Source: Candidatus Curtissbacteria bacterium
Lineage (GTDB): Bacteria > Patescibacteriota > Microgenomatia > Curtissbacterales > GWA2-41-24
Direction of reading: 5' to 3'
Assembly: GCA_016187105.1 (NCBI GenBank)
Contig: JACPKK010000011.1
Location: 1 to 18,568 of the forward strand
Length of the DNA stretch: 18,568 bases
Of the stretch, positions 6,873-14,757 are shown piece by piece (position 1 is the first letter of the stretch; every line of letters starts with the position of its first letter). A model generated the notes under the pieces. That model was not told where the DNA came from, ran no database searches, and was given only the letters and a program-made list of their open reading frames with translations. Position numbers and translations under genes: made by a program.

Positions 6873-6878
6873 TATAAT
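6873..6878 (+). promoter_or_regulatory. -10 hexamer of the membrane-protein gene (leaderless start)
   Basis: A perfect TATAAT ends 6 bases before the GTG at 6885, so transcription should begin at or next to the start codon. TTGACT at 6846-6851 is 21 bases upstream of the -10, too far for a standard promoter, so the -35 is weak or unusual. Confidence 0.5.
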
Positions 6879-6884
6879 TTACTT

Positions 6885-7424
6885 GTGGGACTGGTTATAA
6901 ATATCTTAATAAGGCTGGCGATCTTTTATTTTCTGGGTGAGGTTTTACTTTTTGCCGACGACCCCAGATTTGCCGGTAAAGCCATCCCGATCAGAAACCT
7001 TATAATAGTGGTCAGCCTTAGCCTGCTTTTCCCGGCGCTTTATTTTTTAAAGAAGAAATGGTCGAAGTATCCCTTTTGGTTTGACAACCTTTACCTTTCG
7101 ATATTTGCCTTCGATATGGCCGGCAATTCTTTTAACTTATACGATCGCTATTTTTATTTTGACCTTCTTCCCCACTTTCACGGAACCGGAGCGATAAGCG
7201 CAGTAATAGCCGGAGCTTTTGGGTTGCCGGTTTTATCGGCAATCGGGCTTGCCAATATTATCCATACGGTTTTGGAGGCGCAGGAGTATTACACCGATGT
7301 TCTATTTAAAACCCATAACGTGCGCAGTATCGGCGATACGGTTAATGACCTTAGCGTCGGGCTTGTCGGTGCGGCTTTCTACATTGGGTTTTTGATGCTG
7401 GTGCGCAGGCGGGCGAAAAAGTGA
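6885..7424 (+). CDS. Multi-pass membrane protein resembling the DUF2238/YjdF group
   Basis: A 179-residue integral membrane protein with probable helices near residues 3-22, 37-55, 100-126 and 155-173, and a weaker one near 66-80. A polar conserved-looking stretch runs NLYDRYFYFDLLPHFHG (84-100), then HTVLEAQEYYTD and DTVNDLSVGLVGA (151-163). This order of acidic and histidine residues between helices resembles DUF2238 (YjdF-like) inner-membrane proteins of unknown function. The GTG at 6885 is chosen because a TATAAT ends six bases before it. The stop overlaps the GTG of the next gene (7421-7424), so the two are likely co-translated. Confidence 0.65.
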   Translation: MGLVINILIRLAIFYFLGEVLLFADDPRFAGKAIPIRNLIIVVSLSLLFPALYFLKKKWSKYPFWFDNLYLSIFAFDMAGNSFNLYDRYFYFDLLPHFHGTGAISAVIAGAFGLPVLSAIGLANIIHTVLEAQEYYTDVLFKTHNVRSIGDTVNDLSVGLVGAAFYIGFLMLVRRRAKK

Positions 7425-7669
7425 CGTCTTTAAAATTCAAGCATTTTTTACTGCTGGCTGTTTTGATAACGGCTTTTTTTACTCTTTATAAGCCTCTTTC
7501 GACAAGCGCCAAAGTACTGCTTTTTGTTTCCCAAGAATTTCCCCAGATCCCGCTCAAACCATTGATTTGGGTAACGGGAAAGCCAGACCACAGGCAGTTT
7601 GAAATTGAAGGCGGCGGAGGTAAAATTATTGCCGATATTGTCTTCCCCGCGGCCGGCTCCCACTTTTAA
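7421..7669 (+). CDS. N-terminal part of an interrupted alpha/beta hydrolase gene
   Basis: This 82-residue frame has an N-terminal membrane anchor (about residues 5-25) and a beta-rich segment ending GKIIADIVFPAAG (about 68-79), the typical lead-in to an alpha/beta hydrolase domain (substrate-binding sheet before the first core strand). It stops at TAA (7667-7669). The same frame continues as DKPIILGLADTLARLGYVV, the expected next strand and helix, and stays open to 8416. The natural product is therefore likely one protein of about 331 codons with a nonsense codon. The start overlaps the previous stop (GTGA). Either the gene is decaying, the base is a sequencing error, or the parts are translated separately. 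Confidence 0.55.
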   Translation: MTSLKFKHFLLLAVLITAFFTLYKPLSTSAKVLLFVSQEFPQIPLKPLIWVTGKPDHRQFEIEGGGGKIIADIVFPAAGSHF

Positions 7670-7687
7670 GGTGACAAACCAATTATT

Positions 7688-8416
7688 TTGGGGCTTGCCG
7701 ATACTTTGGCAAGACTAGGCTACGTTGTCCTCTGGCCCAGAAGCGAGAGGCTGGAAGCGGGTGTAGCCGATTTTGAAGAGCCGGATGTTTTTGGCGAAGC
7801 TTTTGAATTTCTTGAGGGTTTAGAAGGGATAGACGATAAACGGATTTCGTATGTCGGCTTTTCGGTCGGTTCTTCGATTATGCTTGTTAGCGCATCCGGC
7901 GAGCAAATTGCCGACCGTGTGCGTTCGCTGGTTTTTTTCGGCGGCTATTTTGACATGCGGGAGTATTTAGCGGATCTGGCTTCGGGAACTGTCAGGTTCC
8001 ATGGCCGCGAAATCGGCTGGCGGCCGGCAGAGGGGGCACTTAACCATGCCAAAGAAATTTTTGCGACGAAAAATATTGAGGCCGCGCTTTTTGAGGCTGG
8101 TGACAGGCAGGAGGCAGAGGCGATTTTAAACGGGATAAGTGAGAGTGAGCGTAGGGAGCTTGCCAGATTTGACCCGAAGCAAAATATCAGAGGCCTTAAG
8201 ACTTATGTCTTTATCCTGCACGATAAATCCGATACCTATGTCCCCTATTTTGAGTCGATAAAACTGGACAGCGCCATCCCCGAAAAAGATAAAAAAACTT
8301 TTCTTTTAATTAATTTATTTGAGCACGTGCAGCCGAGGCGGGAATTCTCGCCCCAAATACTTGGGGAACTCTCCCGAATCTGGCTGTTTCTGTACAGGGT
8401 TTTTGCTTACCTTTAA
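7688..8416 (+). CDS. Alpha/beta hydrolase core (C-terminal part of the interrupted gene)
   Basis: This segment holds the catalytic core. The nucleophile elbow GFSVG has Ser59 (residue numbers from TTG at 7688), the probable acid is Asp182 in HDKSDTYVP, and the probable base is His213 in LFEHVQP. All three are in the order expected for dienelactone-hydrolase/esterase-like enzymes, so the triad is intact. The stretch between the first core strand (PIILG) and LADTLARLGY is shorter than usual, and the oxyanion-hole loop expected there is not visible, which points to a small deletion beside the TAA. An AAGGTGA sequence just after the TAA (7668-7674) could allow reinitiation. It ends 4 bases from the stop of the convergent gene. 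The substrate is unknown. Confidence 0.6.
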   Translation: MGLADTLARLGYVVLWPRSERLEAGVADFEEPDVFGEAFEFLEGLEGIDDKRISYVGFSVGSSIMLVSASGEQIADRVRSLVFFGGYFDMREYLADLASGTVRFHGREIGWRPAEGALNHAKEIFATKNIEAALFEAGDRQEAEAILNGISESERRELARFDPKQNIRGLKTYVFILHDKSDTYVPYFESIKLDSAIPEKDKKTFLLINLFEHVQPRREFSPQILGELSRIWLFLYRVFAYL

Positions 8417-8420
8417 TTTT

Positions 8421-9797
8421 TCACTTGGGGAGCCTGGCGATGAGGGGTAGAATGTTCTCGTAGGTGACCTGGTACTTGTAGGGATGGTAGAGAAAAGCGG
8501 CGGGGGCGTCTTCGACTAAAAACCTCTGGAACTCAAAATAGAGCTCTTTCCTCTTGTCTTCCTCGGGAATGCTTCTGGCATCTTCCAGGAGCTTATCGAT
8601 TTTTTTATTTTCGTAATTGGTGAGATTGGTTATGCCTTTTTGGGACGAGTGCCAGAGACCGTACTGGTCCGGATCCGGCGAGAGCTTGTTGAGAGCGAGG
8701 AATGCCTGGAAATTTTTAGGCACGCCTTTAGTTTCTTTTAAAGATACTTTGAAACCGACCGCCTGCCAGTCTTTTTTAACCGACTCTGCGCTTTCTTTTA
8801 GGGACGGGGCATAGCTTAAAGTTATTTCAAGGCTGGGGGAGTTGGCTTTCTTAATCAATTCCTTGGCCCGGGCACTATTGTAATCATACCTTTTTGTTTG
8901 GGGATTATAAGCCCAGTTTTTGGGGGAGATGGGACCGGTAGCCGCGAGGCCGTCGAACTCGGATTTGTTGACGGCAAAGGTGAGCGCCTGCCGCAGTTCC
9001 TGCGATGAGAGTAGCGAGTCCTGGTTATTGAAAAAGACGCTGACGATTTCCTGCTGCTCGACCCTTTTTTCAACTTTAAGATTAGGCCAGTTTTCAAATT
9101 CTTTGGCATTGGCAACAATGGCGCTTTTTACTTCGCCGATTTTTAGGGCGTTTTGCGCTTGGGTTTCGGTGGGGTAAAACTTAATATCCACTTTTGGCAG
9201 GCTTTGGTCTTTGGAGACAAGGGTAATTTTTTTGACGATATCGTCTACCTGGTCAATGCCAACGATCCTGAACTCCCCTACCCCGTAAAAGCTTTTAGAT
9301 TTGAAGACCGGTTTATCGAGCGCCAGCGGAAAAGAATAGATGGGGTTGGGCAGCTTAAATTCAATGGCTTTATTGTTGAGAGCGGTAATTTGGACATTTT
9401 TGATGGCGATAGTGAGGTCGCCTGCGCTGACAGGAGAACCGTTGTGCCATTTAAGATTATCTTTCAAAAAAACCACGTAGGTTTTGCCGTCGTCTGTGAT
9501 TTGCCAATGGGATGCCAGCTGGGGAACAGGACGGTCGGAATCGTCTACCGTAACCAGCGACTGGGTTGCCAGAAGCAGGGGCTCGGTGGGAATGGTTTCC
9601 AGGGAATATGAACCGACGTAGCCCAAGGACAAATAATTGCTGCGGGAGAGGACGGGAAATATTTTAAGGGATGCGGCGCCAAGCAGGCCTAGGGTAAGGA
9701 GGATTATTAGAAGCCTTAAGCGGTACTCGGAAAGATAGGCAAGCGAAAGATGCCACCAAAAACGAATGCGCCTGACTTTAACTTTTAGGGCGGACAT
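8421..9797 (-). CDS. Membrane-anchored family 5 solute-binding protein (oligopeptide type)
   Basis: A 458-residue extracytoplasmic binding protein. A membrane helix lies at about 27-50 after a basic cytoplasmic N-terminus. The binding-protein domain follows, with the family signature region PQLASHWQITDDGKTYVVFL, then LKWHNGSPVSAGDL, which is characteristic of the SBP_bac_5 (DppA/OppA/NikA) family. At 458 residues it is shorter than the usual 500-600, and no lipobox cysteine is present, so it is anchored by its helix. It starts directly after the secG stop (TAA at 9798-9800, ATG at 9795-9797), at the end of the yvcK-secG operon. No permease or ATPase genes are nearby; the ligand is probably a peptide. 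Confidence 0.85.
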   Translation of the reverse strand: MSALKVKVRRIRFWWHLSLAYLSEYRLRLLIILLTLGLLGAASLKIFPVLSRSNYLSLGYVGSYSLETIPTEPLLLATQSLVTVDDSDRPVPQLASHWQITDDGKTYVVFLKDNLKWHNGSPVSAGDLTIAIKNVQITALNNKAIEFKLPNPIYSFPLALDKPVFKSKSFYGVGEFRIVGIDQVDDIVKKITLVSKDQSLPKVDIKFYPTETQAQNALKIGEVKSAIVANAKEFENWPNLKVEKRVEQQEIVSVFFNNQDSLLSSQELRQALTFAVNKSEFDGLAATGPISPKNWAYNPQTKRYDYNSARAKELIKKANSPSLEITLSYAPSLKESAESVKKDWQAVGFKVSLKETKGVPKNFQAFLALNKLSPDPDQYGLWHSSQKGITNLTNYENKKIDKLLEDARSIPEEDKRKELYFEFQRFLVEDAPAAFLYHPYKYQVTYENILPLIARLPK

Positions 9798-10013
9798 TTA
9801 AATGACTACCTGTATTATGGATAAAACCAAGAACAGTACGGCAAGACCGATGGTGAAAATAACAAAAAGCTTTTCTACTCCCCTTTTAGACCGGTAAAAA
9901 CCGCCTTGGCCGCCAAAAACGCTTGAGAGGCCGGAGCCTTTCGATTGCATTAAGATTATTAAAATCAGAAGCGATGAAACCAAAATCTGGACGATTAAAA
10001 GTGCTGTTTTCAT
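9798..10013 (-). CDS. secG: Preprotein translocase subunit SecG
   Basis: A 71-residue protein with two membrane helices (about residues 3-22 and 49-69) joined by the typical glycine/serine-rich loop MQSKGSGLSSVFGG (22-35). Length and pattern match SecG, the small accessory subunit of the SecYEG channel, which aids the SecA-driven movement of preproteins across the membrane. Its ATG overlaps the yvcK stop by four bases (10010-10013), and the binding-protein gene starts immediately after its stop, so it is the middle gene of a three-gene operon. Confidence 0.9.
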   Translation of the reverse strand: MKTALLIVQILVSSLLILIILMQSKGSGLSSVFGGQGGFYRSKRGVEKLFVIFTIGLAVLFLVLSIIQVVI

Positions 10014-11017
10014 TTGTTAATTAAGGTTTCTATAGCCTGCGCGATTTTGGCACTGTCGTGGTAAAGCGGGAAATCTTTGGCGACGAAGTCGCCGGACGTG
10101 ATTTTTGCGGCGCAGGTGCTAAGATTCTGGCGATCGGCGGTGACATATTTATAACTTAAGCCTTTGGGTATTTTAACACTTTGATTTGAGTTAACCAAGA
10201 TATTTTGAAAGGGATTTCCCCCCAGATGGGCCTCGACTGTTTTTAAGTAATCGGAGACTTTGAAGCCGACGGTTTCAAAAGATTTATTGGCAATGTTGAT
10301 GACCATGATTTTTTGGGCACGTGAAGTAAGAAGCTGGTTTTTTATCTGGGGAACAATCAGGACCGGCAAAACGGTGCTAAAGAGGTCGCCGGGGCCGGCT
10401 ATAATAACGTCTGCCTGGACGAGGGCGGCTGTGGCGGCCTTGTATGCTTTGGGGCGAGGCGGGTCGAGGTGGACGCTTTTTAATGCTTTTGATTTGCCGT
10501 CGTAGCGGCCCAGGTCGATATTTTGTTCACCGTAGACTTTTTTACCGTCTTTGGTGTGAGCCCAGATATTGACGTCGCCTAGGGTTGCGGGCAAGACTCT
10601 GCCGGTCGGAGAAATAATCCTGGAAAATTCTTCAAGCGCGCGGCCGGTATCGCCTTTGTAGATGTCCTGGAGGGCAACAAAGATTAAATTTCCGAGCTTC
10701 TGGCCGCCCAGATCGGTGTCTTTACCGTAGCGTTTGCCGGCAAAACGGTAGAGGAAAAGTTCTTTGACTACCGATTCTTCATCGGAAAGGGCGGCGAGGC
10801 AGTTAACGAGATCGCAGGGAGGAGGGACAGAAAAGGCGCGCCTCAACCTGCCGGCAGAGCCGCCGTCATCGGCCATGGAAACAATAGCGGTCAGGTTATA
10901 GGGTTTAGGCCTTAAACCTTTAAGGACTTGGGCGGTACCGACGCCGCCTCCAAGGCAGACAATGTTTTTAACTTTAGGCGGCAGCTCAAAATAATGGCGA
11001 AAAAATGTCTTAAGCAT
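10010..11017 (-). CDS. yvcK: YvcK/CofD-like protein (putative gluconeogenesis factor)
   Basis: A 335-residue cytoplasmic protein. The N-terminal glycine-rich loop CLGGGVGTAQVLKGL (21-35) and SMADDGGSAGRLRR (47-60) are hallmarks of the YvcK branch of the CofD family. The central segment TLGDVNIWAHTKDGKKVYGEQ and the later ADVIIAGPGDLFSTVLPVL also fit. In Bacillus, YvcK is needed for growth on gluconeogenic carbon sources and for cell shape, and binds UDP-GlcNAc. It is not the lactyl-F420 synthase CofD, since no other F420 genes are visible. The ATG at 11017 is preceded by a promoter-like TTGACG-18-TATCAT ending 8 bases upstream, so it starts the yvcK-secG-binding-protein operon with almost no leader. 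Confidence 0.88.
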   Translation of the reverse strand: MLKTFFRHYFELPPKVKNIVCLGGGVGTAQVLKGLRPKPYNLTAIVSMADDGGSAGRLRRAFSVPPPCDLVNCLAALSDEESVVKELFLYRFAGKRYGKDTDLGGQKLGNLIFVALQDIYKGDTGRALEEFSRIISPTGRVLPATLGDVNIWAHTKDGKKVYGEQNIDLGRYDGKSKALKSVHLDPPRPKAYKAATAALVQADVIIAGPGDLFSTVLPVLIVPQIKNQLLTSRAQKIMVINIANKSFETVGFKVSDYLKTVEAHLGGNPFQNILVNSNQSVKIPKGLSYKYVTADRQNLSTCAAKITSGDFVAKDFPLYHDSAKIAQAIETLINK

Positions 11018-11025
11018 TACTGGTA

Positions 11026-11055
11026 ATGATAACGGTTCGGGTCTTAAGGCGTCAA
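11026..11055 (-). promoter_or_regulatory. Promoter of the yvcK-secG operon
   Basis: TTGACG (11050-11055) and TATCAT (11026-11031) on the minus strand are 18 bases apart. Transcription would begin within about 3 bases of the yvcK ATG at 11017. The -35 begins just after the stop codon of the upstream gene. Confidence 0.5.
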
Positions 11056-11056
11056 T

Positions 11057-11479
11057 TTACTCAAAAATCAGGTGGAGGATTTTTTGGAGAAAAGTGATAA
11101 TGGCGGCGACAAGGATAATAGTACCGATTTCGTTAAAGCTATATGGCGGGAGAATAAAACCGTCGAGCATGGCGCCTTTAAAATTAAAGGCCCTGATTGA
11201 AAACCCGGGCAGGTAGAGGGTCAATCCCCAGATGAGGATAGAATTGAGGATTAAAGAAACCGAGCCGATGGTCAGGAAATTTATGGGCAAGAGGACAAGA
11301 GAAAAGATGGGGCGCAGAAGAAGAGTGACAACGAGCATGGCACCAATTATGACGAGAAGATTTTCAGAGTTGTTGCCGATTTTGATTGTTGGAACCGCAA
11401 GGTAAGCGCTATAGAAGGAGACGGCGGCGATAACTATCGCTTTTAGGTAGTGACGCACGGCAGGTTTAACAATTGACAC
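11057..11479 (-). CDS. Phage-holin-IV-like four-helix membrane protein (YvlD type)
   Basis: A 140-residue integral membrane protein with four probable helices (about 13-30, 41-68, 68-92 and 116-137). The segment LLRPIFSLVLLPINFLTIGSV and the later LYLPGF match the phage_holin_4_2/YvlD family, chromosomally encoded and not proof of a prophage. The function is not established. The start is GTG at 11479, because TTGATA-17-TTAAAT ends five bases before it. No Shine-Dalgarno sequence is present. It follows uvrC on the same strand, with a 56-base gap containing its own promoter. Confidence 0.8.
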   Translation of the reverse strand: MSIVKPAVRHYLKAIVIAAVSFYSAYLAVPTIKIGNNSENLLVIIGAMLVVTLLLRPIFSLVLLPINFLTIGSVSLILNSILIWGLTLYLPGFSIRAFNFKGAMLDGFILPPYSFNEIGTIILVAAIITFLQKILHLIFE

Positions 11480-11484
11480 TTAAC

Positions 11485-11513
11485 ATTTAACATCATGAGG
11501 GCCTGACTATCAA
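11485..11513 (-). promoter_or_regulatory. Promoter of the holin-like gene
   Basis: TTGATA (11508-11513) and TTAAAT (11485-11490) on the minus strand have a 17-base spacer. Only five bases separate the -10 from the GTG start at 11479, so the message should be leaderless. Confidence 0.5.
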
Positions 11514-11535
11514 GACCCAGCCGAGCAGTTAAATC

Positions 11536-12792
11536 CTATTTTAGGAAGTTTTTGGAGCGGAGCTTCCTGTGATAAGTTATGGCAAAGCGGTGGGCTTCGT
11601 CGCGAGCAACTTGGGCAATTTGACGGGCGGGGCTTTCTTTGGGGAGGGAAAGAGGCAGGACTTTATCGGGTGTGTAAATTTCTTCGAGGCGTTTAGCAAG
11701 TGAGATAACGGTTGTTTGGTATTTGTATTTGTTGACGATTGACAGGGCGGCATTGAGGTGGCCGCGGCCGCCGTCAATGACGATGACGTCGGGTTTGGGC
11801 CAATCATTAAAAATCCGGCGAGTCAAGACTTCGCGCATCATTTCATAATCGTTGGGCGTATGCTTGAATTTGATTTTGAACCGCCGATACTCTCCTTTGT
11901 CGACCTTTCCGTTTGTCAAGACCACCATAGACCCGGCAGCGTTTGTACCCATGATATTAGAAATATCGTAGCATTCAATCCGCTTTGGCAGTTTTTTAAG
12001 ATCCAATGCTTTTTGAAAGTCCTTAAGTCTTGAGAGTGTTAGGTCATCGACGAGTGTTGGTTGTTCCAAGAATTCCCGCGGCGTGTGGTAAGTTGCAACT
12101 AGATACTCTAACTTCTCGATTTGCTTTTTGACAACAGCCGCCTCCTCGTATTTCTGGGCCCGGGAAAGGTCTTTCATTTCCCGCACCAGATCGCTTATCA
12201 AAAATTTGGAATTGGCGCTAAGAAGCCTTTTAATTTTTGCAACCTGCCTGCGATACTCTTCTTTAGCCTCTTCACTTCTGTAAGGTTCCGGACACAAACC
12301 TAGGTGAAAATAAAGGCAAGGTTTTTTATCTTTTTTATGGGTGCAGTACGGAAAGATGCGCCTGACCATTCTTAAAACGGCATAGGTGGTTTTGGCCGAA
12401 GGAAACGGGCCTTTGGTATAGTCTTTGGGGCTGATTGTTGTTTTTCTGGCCGTTTGGACCAGCGGCACTTCGCCTTTTGTGATCTTGATGTAGATTGGGC
12501 TTTTATCATCGCGGGCCGCGACATTGTAGAAAGGTTTATGGATGCGGATAAGTTCCGATTCTAAAAGGAGCGCTTCGAATTCGCTGAAGACCTTGATGTA
12601 TTTAACTTGGGCAATGTTTCTAACAAGCTTATTTGTTTTGGGGCCTAAATCTTTATGGGCAAAGTATGACTTGACCCTCTTTTTGATGTCAACGGATTTG
12701 CCGACGTAAAGAAGGGTACCGTCGCCAGCGAAAAATTGATAAATTCCCGCCTCTTTGGGGAGCTTGGCAATTTGACTTTTGAGGCTATCCAC
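11536..12792 (-). CDS. uvrC: UvrABC excinuclease subunit C, C-terminally short form
   Basis: Nucleotide-excision-repair nuclease that makes both incisions around a lesion. The GIY-YIG domain is at the N-terminus (GIY at 16-18, YVG at 29-31, Arg39). The UVR motif that binds UvrB lies near 197-230. The RNase H-like nuclease domain follows with IECYDISN, DVIVIDGGRGHL and RDEAHRFAITYH, so its Asp/Asp/His residues are in place. The protein is 418 residues, against about 600 in E. coli: the C-terminal helix-hairpin-helix region is missing and the gene ends at RKLRSKNFLK. Of the four cysteines expected before the UVR motif (E. coli 154, 166, 174, 178), three are present (150, 159, 167) and the fourth is Tyr171. 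GTG at 12792 starts 12 bases after the transglutaminase stop, so the two are probably one operon. Confidence 0.92.
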   Translation of the reverse strand: MDSLKSQIAKLPKEAGIYQFFAGDGTLLYVGKSVDIKKRVKSYFAHKDLGPKTNKLVRNIAQVKYIKVFSEFEALLLESELIRIHKPFYNVAARDDKSPIYIKITKGEVPLVQTARKTTISPKDYTKGPFPSAKTTYAVLRMVRRIFPYCTHKKDKKPCLYFHLGLCPEPYRSEEAKEEYRRQVAKIKRLLSANSKFLISDLVREMKDLSRAQKYEEAAVVKKQIEKLEYLVATYHTPREFLEQPTLVDDLTLSRLKDFQKALDLKKLPKRIECYDISNIMGTNAAGSMVVLTNGKVDKGEYRRFKIKFKHTPNDYEMMREVLTRRIFNDWPKPDVIVIDGGRGHLNAALSIVNKYKYQTTVISLAKRLEEIYTPDKVLPLSLPKESPARQIAQVARDEAHRFAITYHRKLRSKNFLK

Positions 12793-12804
12793 AAAAGAAT
12801 TTTA

Positions 12805-14721
12805 CTACACTTTTGCCCTTTTTCCCTTTTTGTGGTGTTTTTTGTAAAAGAAAAGCCCGGTTATGATAATGACAAGCGCGCCGGTGAGGCTTGCAAGAAA
12901 GCTTTTCAAGAAAATGAGGCTATAGAGGGGAACTATTAAAACGGGTGCGGAGACAGTTGTATCGGCGTAACTTAAGACCAGGATGTCCTGGAAGTTTCCT
13001 GAAAAGCTTTTGCTTGTCAGATTGAACTCATAGGATTTTTGGGCATAGGGCGGGAGAACGGCTATCTCGATAGAATTATCGGTTTGGCCTTGGGGCTTTT
13101 CAATATTTAAGATGCGGCGCAGTGTTTGCGACGAGAGGTTAACGGACTCGCCGATTATCGATGTGTTGCCGGTGTTGGCGACATTGGCCTTAATGCGTAC
13201 GGGAATGCCGGCAATTATATTTTGGGGTGCGCTTATTGAAAGGCGGGGTGCGGCCGTTATTTTAGGCAATTCTTGGGCGAATTGGATCATGATGTCTTTG
13301 CCCTGACTGCCCCTCTTTTTATAGCTGCCGGCGGGAAACGGCGCAAGGGAGGAGATGCCTCTTTGGACAAAAGTAATATGGTTAAAATCAAGTTTCCCAA
13401 AATAATCCAAACCGCCGGAGGTAAAACCCCAAGTAGGGTCAACCTGGACCCAGCCCAAATTATCGTCCCAAAATTCGGGCCAGGCATGCAAAACGTCACC
13501 GGGGTAAAGGGCTAAAGACAAAGGCCTTAGGCGTTCGTTTTGGGTGTAAGCGTAACCTTCGACTTCACGGGCCGGAATGCCGGCGGCCCTGGCGATAGCG
13601 ATAAAAAGGTCGGTAAATTCGGTGCAGATTGCGTCTTGGGGCCTTTGGGCGGCGGCGGCGGCGCCTTGCCTTTCGATTTTGGCTTGAGTCAGACGGTCTT
13701 CGTTATAATTTAGGTAGGTTGAGACAAAATCGTATATTTCTTTGGGGGTTTTAAGCCCCCCGGCTTTTTCCATGACCAGACTGTTATCCGTCTCCCAGTA
13801 TTTTTGCTTTTTGAGGTACTCTCCTTTTTCCGCCGGCGACAAGGAAGGATAAATATTCCTGAAGGGCCGGGAGAAGACTTCAATATAGCCCTTTGCGGTG
13901 ATGTCAATTTGCGCGCGAGGAGAAAGCCTGTATTTGGCAAGGAAATTATTATCCTGGTCGACGACAACATCTAAGGGTATGGGGTCCAGTTTTTCGATGA
14001 CAACTTTTTGGTAATTATTGTCCGGAGGCAGGGCAATTTCCTGAACCTGACTGGTGAGGTTGTTATTTTCGAGATGATAGTTAAGCGTGAAGGAAAAAAC
14101 CTGCTTCTGGCCAAAAGAGATGGCGATGCCCGATTCCACAAGCTGGTCGCGGTTGAAGGTAAAGAGTTGGCGACTGCCTTTCTTTTCGCTTGTTAGGGGC
14201 TCGGGGACGGCAAAGGCGATTGGGCCAAAAGAGCTTGGTGTGGAAACGGTTGCCAGATACTGGCTTATATCGGCAGACTTTGCCAAGCGGGGGATGGAGA
14301 CTTCCCAGATTTGGCCGGATTTGGCGGCTAACTCGCCCGAACTATAAGTGAGGTTCCAGGATAGATTTTTGCCGATGCCGATGACTTTTTGGTTGAATTT
14401 AACGGTGATTACGGTGACGTTATTCTCGAATTTGGCTTCGGTCGCGAGCGGGCCGGTCGTGTCCTTGGCTTTGACGTCCTCGACTTTGGTAGAGCCGATT
14501 TTAAGTTCAAACTTGTCGGCGTAAAAGTTGGAGGTTTTGTTTGTTAAAGTGATCTCCTGCGTAACTTTGGTTTGGCCTTTTTCATCGACATCGTAGAGGA
14601 CTTTGTAGTTGGTTTCGAATTCGCCGGCGGCTAGCGCGTTGCGCGTAAATGGTAAATGGTGAATAGTAAATAGAAAGAAGAGAATCGCAAATGATAAAAG
14701 GAATCGGGCAAGAAAGCGCAT
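12805..14721 (-). CDS. Membrane-anchored transglutaminase-like protein
   Basis: A 638-residue extracellular protein. An N-terminal signal peptide (about 1-32, ending NALAA) is followed by a beta-rich region (to about 300), then a transglutaminase-core domain with Cys366 (DAICTEFTDLF), His412 (VLHAWPEFW) and Asp428 (VQVDPTWG) as the catalytic triad. A CARDB-like beta domain (about 475-585) precedes a C-terminal membrane helix and the basic tail KKHHKKGKRAKV. Such proteins are often peptidases or cross-linking enzymes of the cell surface. I chose ATG at 14721 and not the in-frame ATG at 14763: a TTGACG-17-GATACT promoter ends 7 bases before 14721, the signal peptide then begins normally, and the upstream extension falls in a palindrome. 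Heptamer repeats encode part of the signal peptide. uvrC follows after 12 bases. Confidence 0.85.
   Translation of the reverse strand: MRFLARFLLSFAILFFLFTIHHLPFTRNALAAGEFETNYKVLYDVDEKGQTKVTQEITLTNKTSNFYADKFELKIGSTKVEDVKAKDTTGPLATEAKFENNVTVITVKFNQKVIGIGKNLSWNLTYSSGELAAKSGQIWEVSIPRLAKSADISQYLATVSTPSSFGPIAFAVPEPLTSEKKGSRQLFTFNRDQLVESGIAISFGQKQVFSFTLNYHLENNNLTSQVQEIALPPDNNYQKVVIEKLDPIPLDVVVDQDNNFLAKYRLSPRAQIDITAKGYIEVFSRPFRNIYPSLSPAEKGEYLKKQKYWETDNSLVMEKAGGLKTPKEIYDFVSTYLNYNEDRLTQAKIERQGAAAAAQRPQDAICTEFTDLFIAIARAAGIPAREVEGYAYTQNERLRPLSLALYPGDVLHAWPEFWDDNLGWVQVDPTWGFTSGGLDYFGKLDFNHITFVQRGISSLAPFPAGSYKKRGSQGKDIMIQFAQELPKITAAPRLSISAPQNIIAGIPVRIKANVANTGNTSIIGESVNLSSQTLRRILNIEKPQGQTDNSIEIAVLPPYAQKSYEFNLTSKSFSGNFQDILVLSYADTTVSAPVLIVPLYSLIFLKSFLASLTGALVIIITGLFFYKKHHKKGKRAKV
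14644..14671. repeat. Four tandem heptamers inside the signal-peptide coding region
   Basis: On the plus strand CGTAAAT, GGTAAAT, GGTGAAT and AGTAAAT stand in a row (consensus NGTRAAT). They encode part of the signal peptide of the transglutaminase gene on the minus strand, around FTIHHLPFT. Confidence 0.7.
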
Positions 14722-14728
14722 CAAAACC

Positions 14729-14757
14729 AGTATCCCGCCTTCGACAACTGTCGTCAA
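14729..14757 (-). promoter_or_regulatory. Promoter of the transglutaminase-uvrC operon, inside a palindromic element
   Basis: TTGACG (14752-14757) and GATACT (14729-14734) on the minus strand have a 17-base spacer. Seven bases separate the -10 from the ATG at 14721. One arm of the palindrome at 14737-14783 forms most of the spacer. Confidence 0.5.

Noticed and set aside
11057..11479. Prophage signal from the holin-like gene
   Set aside because: This holin-IV/YvlD family is common in bacterial chromosomes, and no phage structural, lysis or integrase gene is nearby.
13744..13765. G-run/C-run hairpin in the transglutaminase gene as a terminator
   Set aside because: It is within a well-supported coding region and has no U tail in the direction of transcription.
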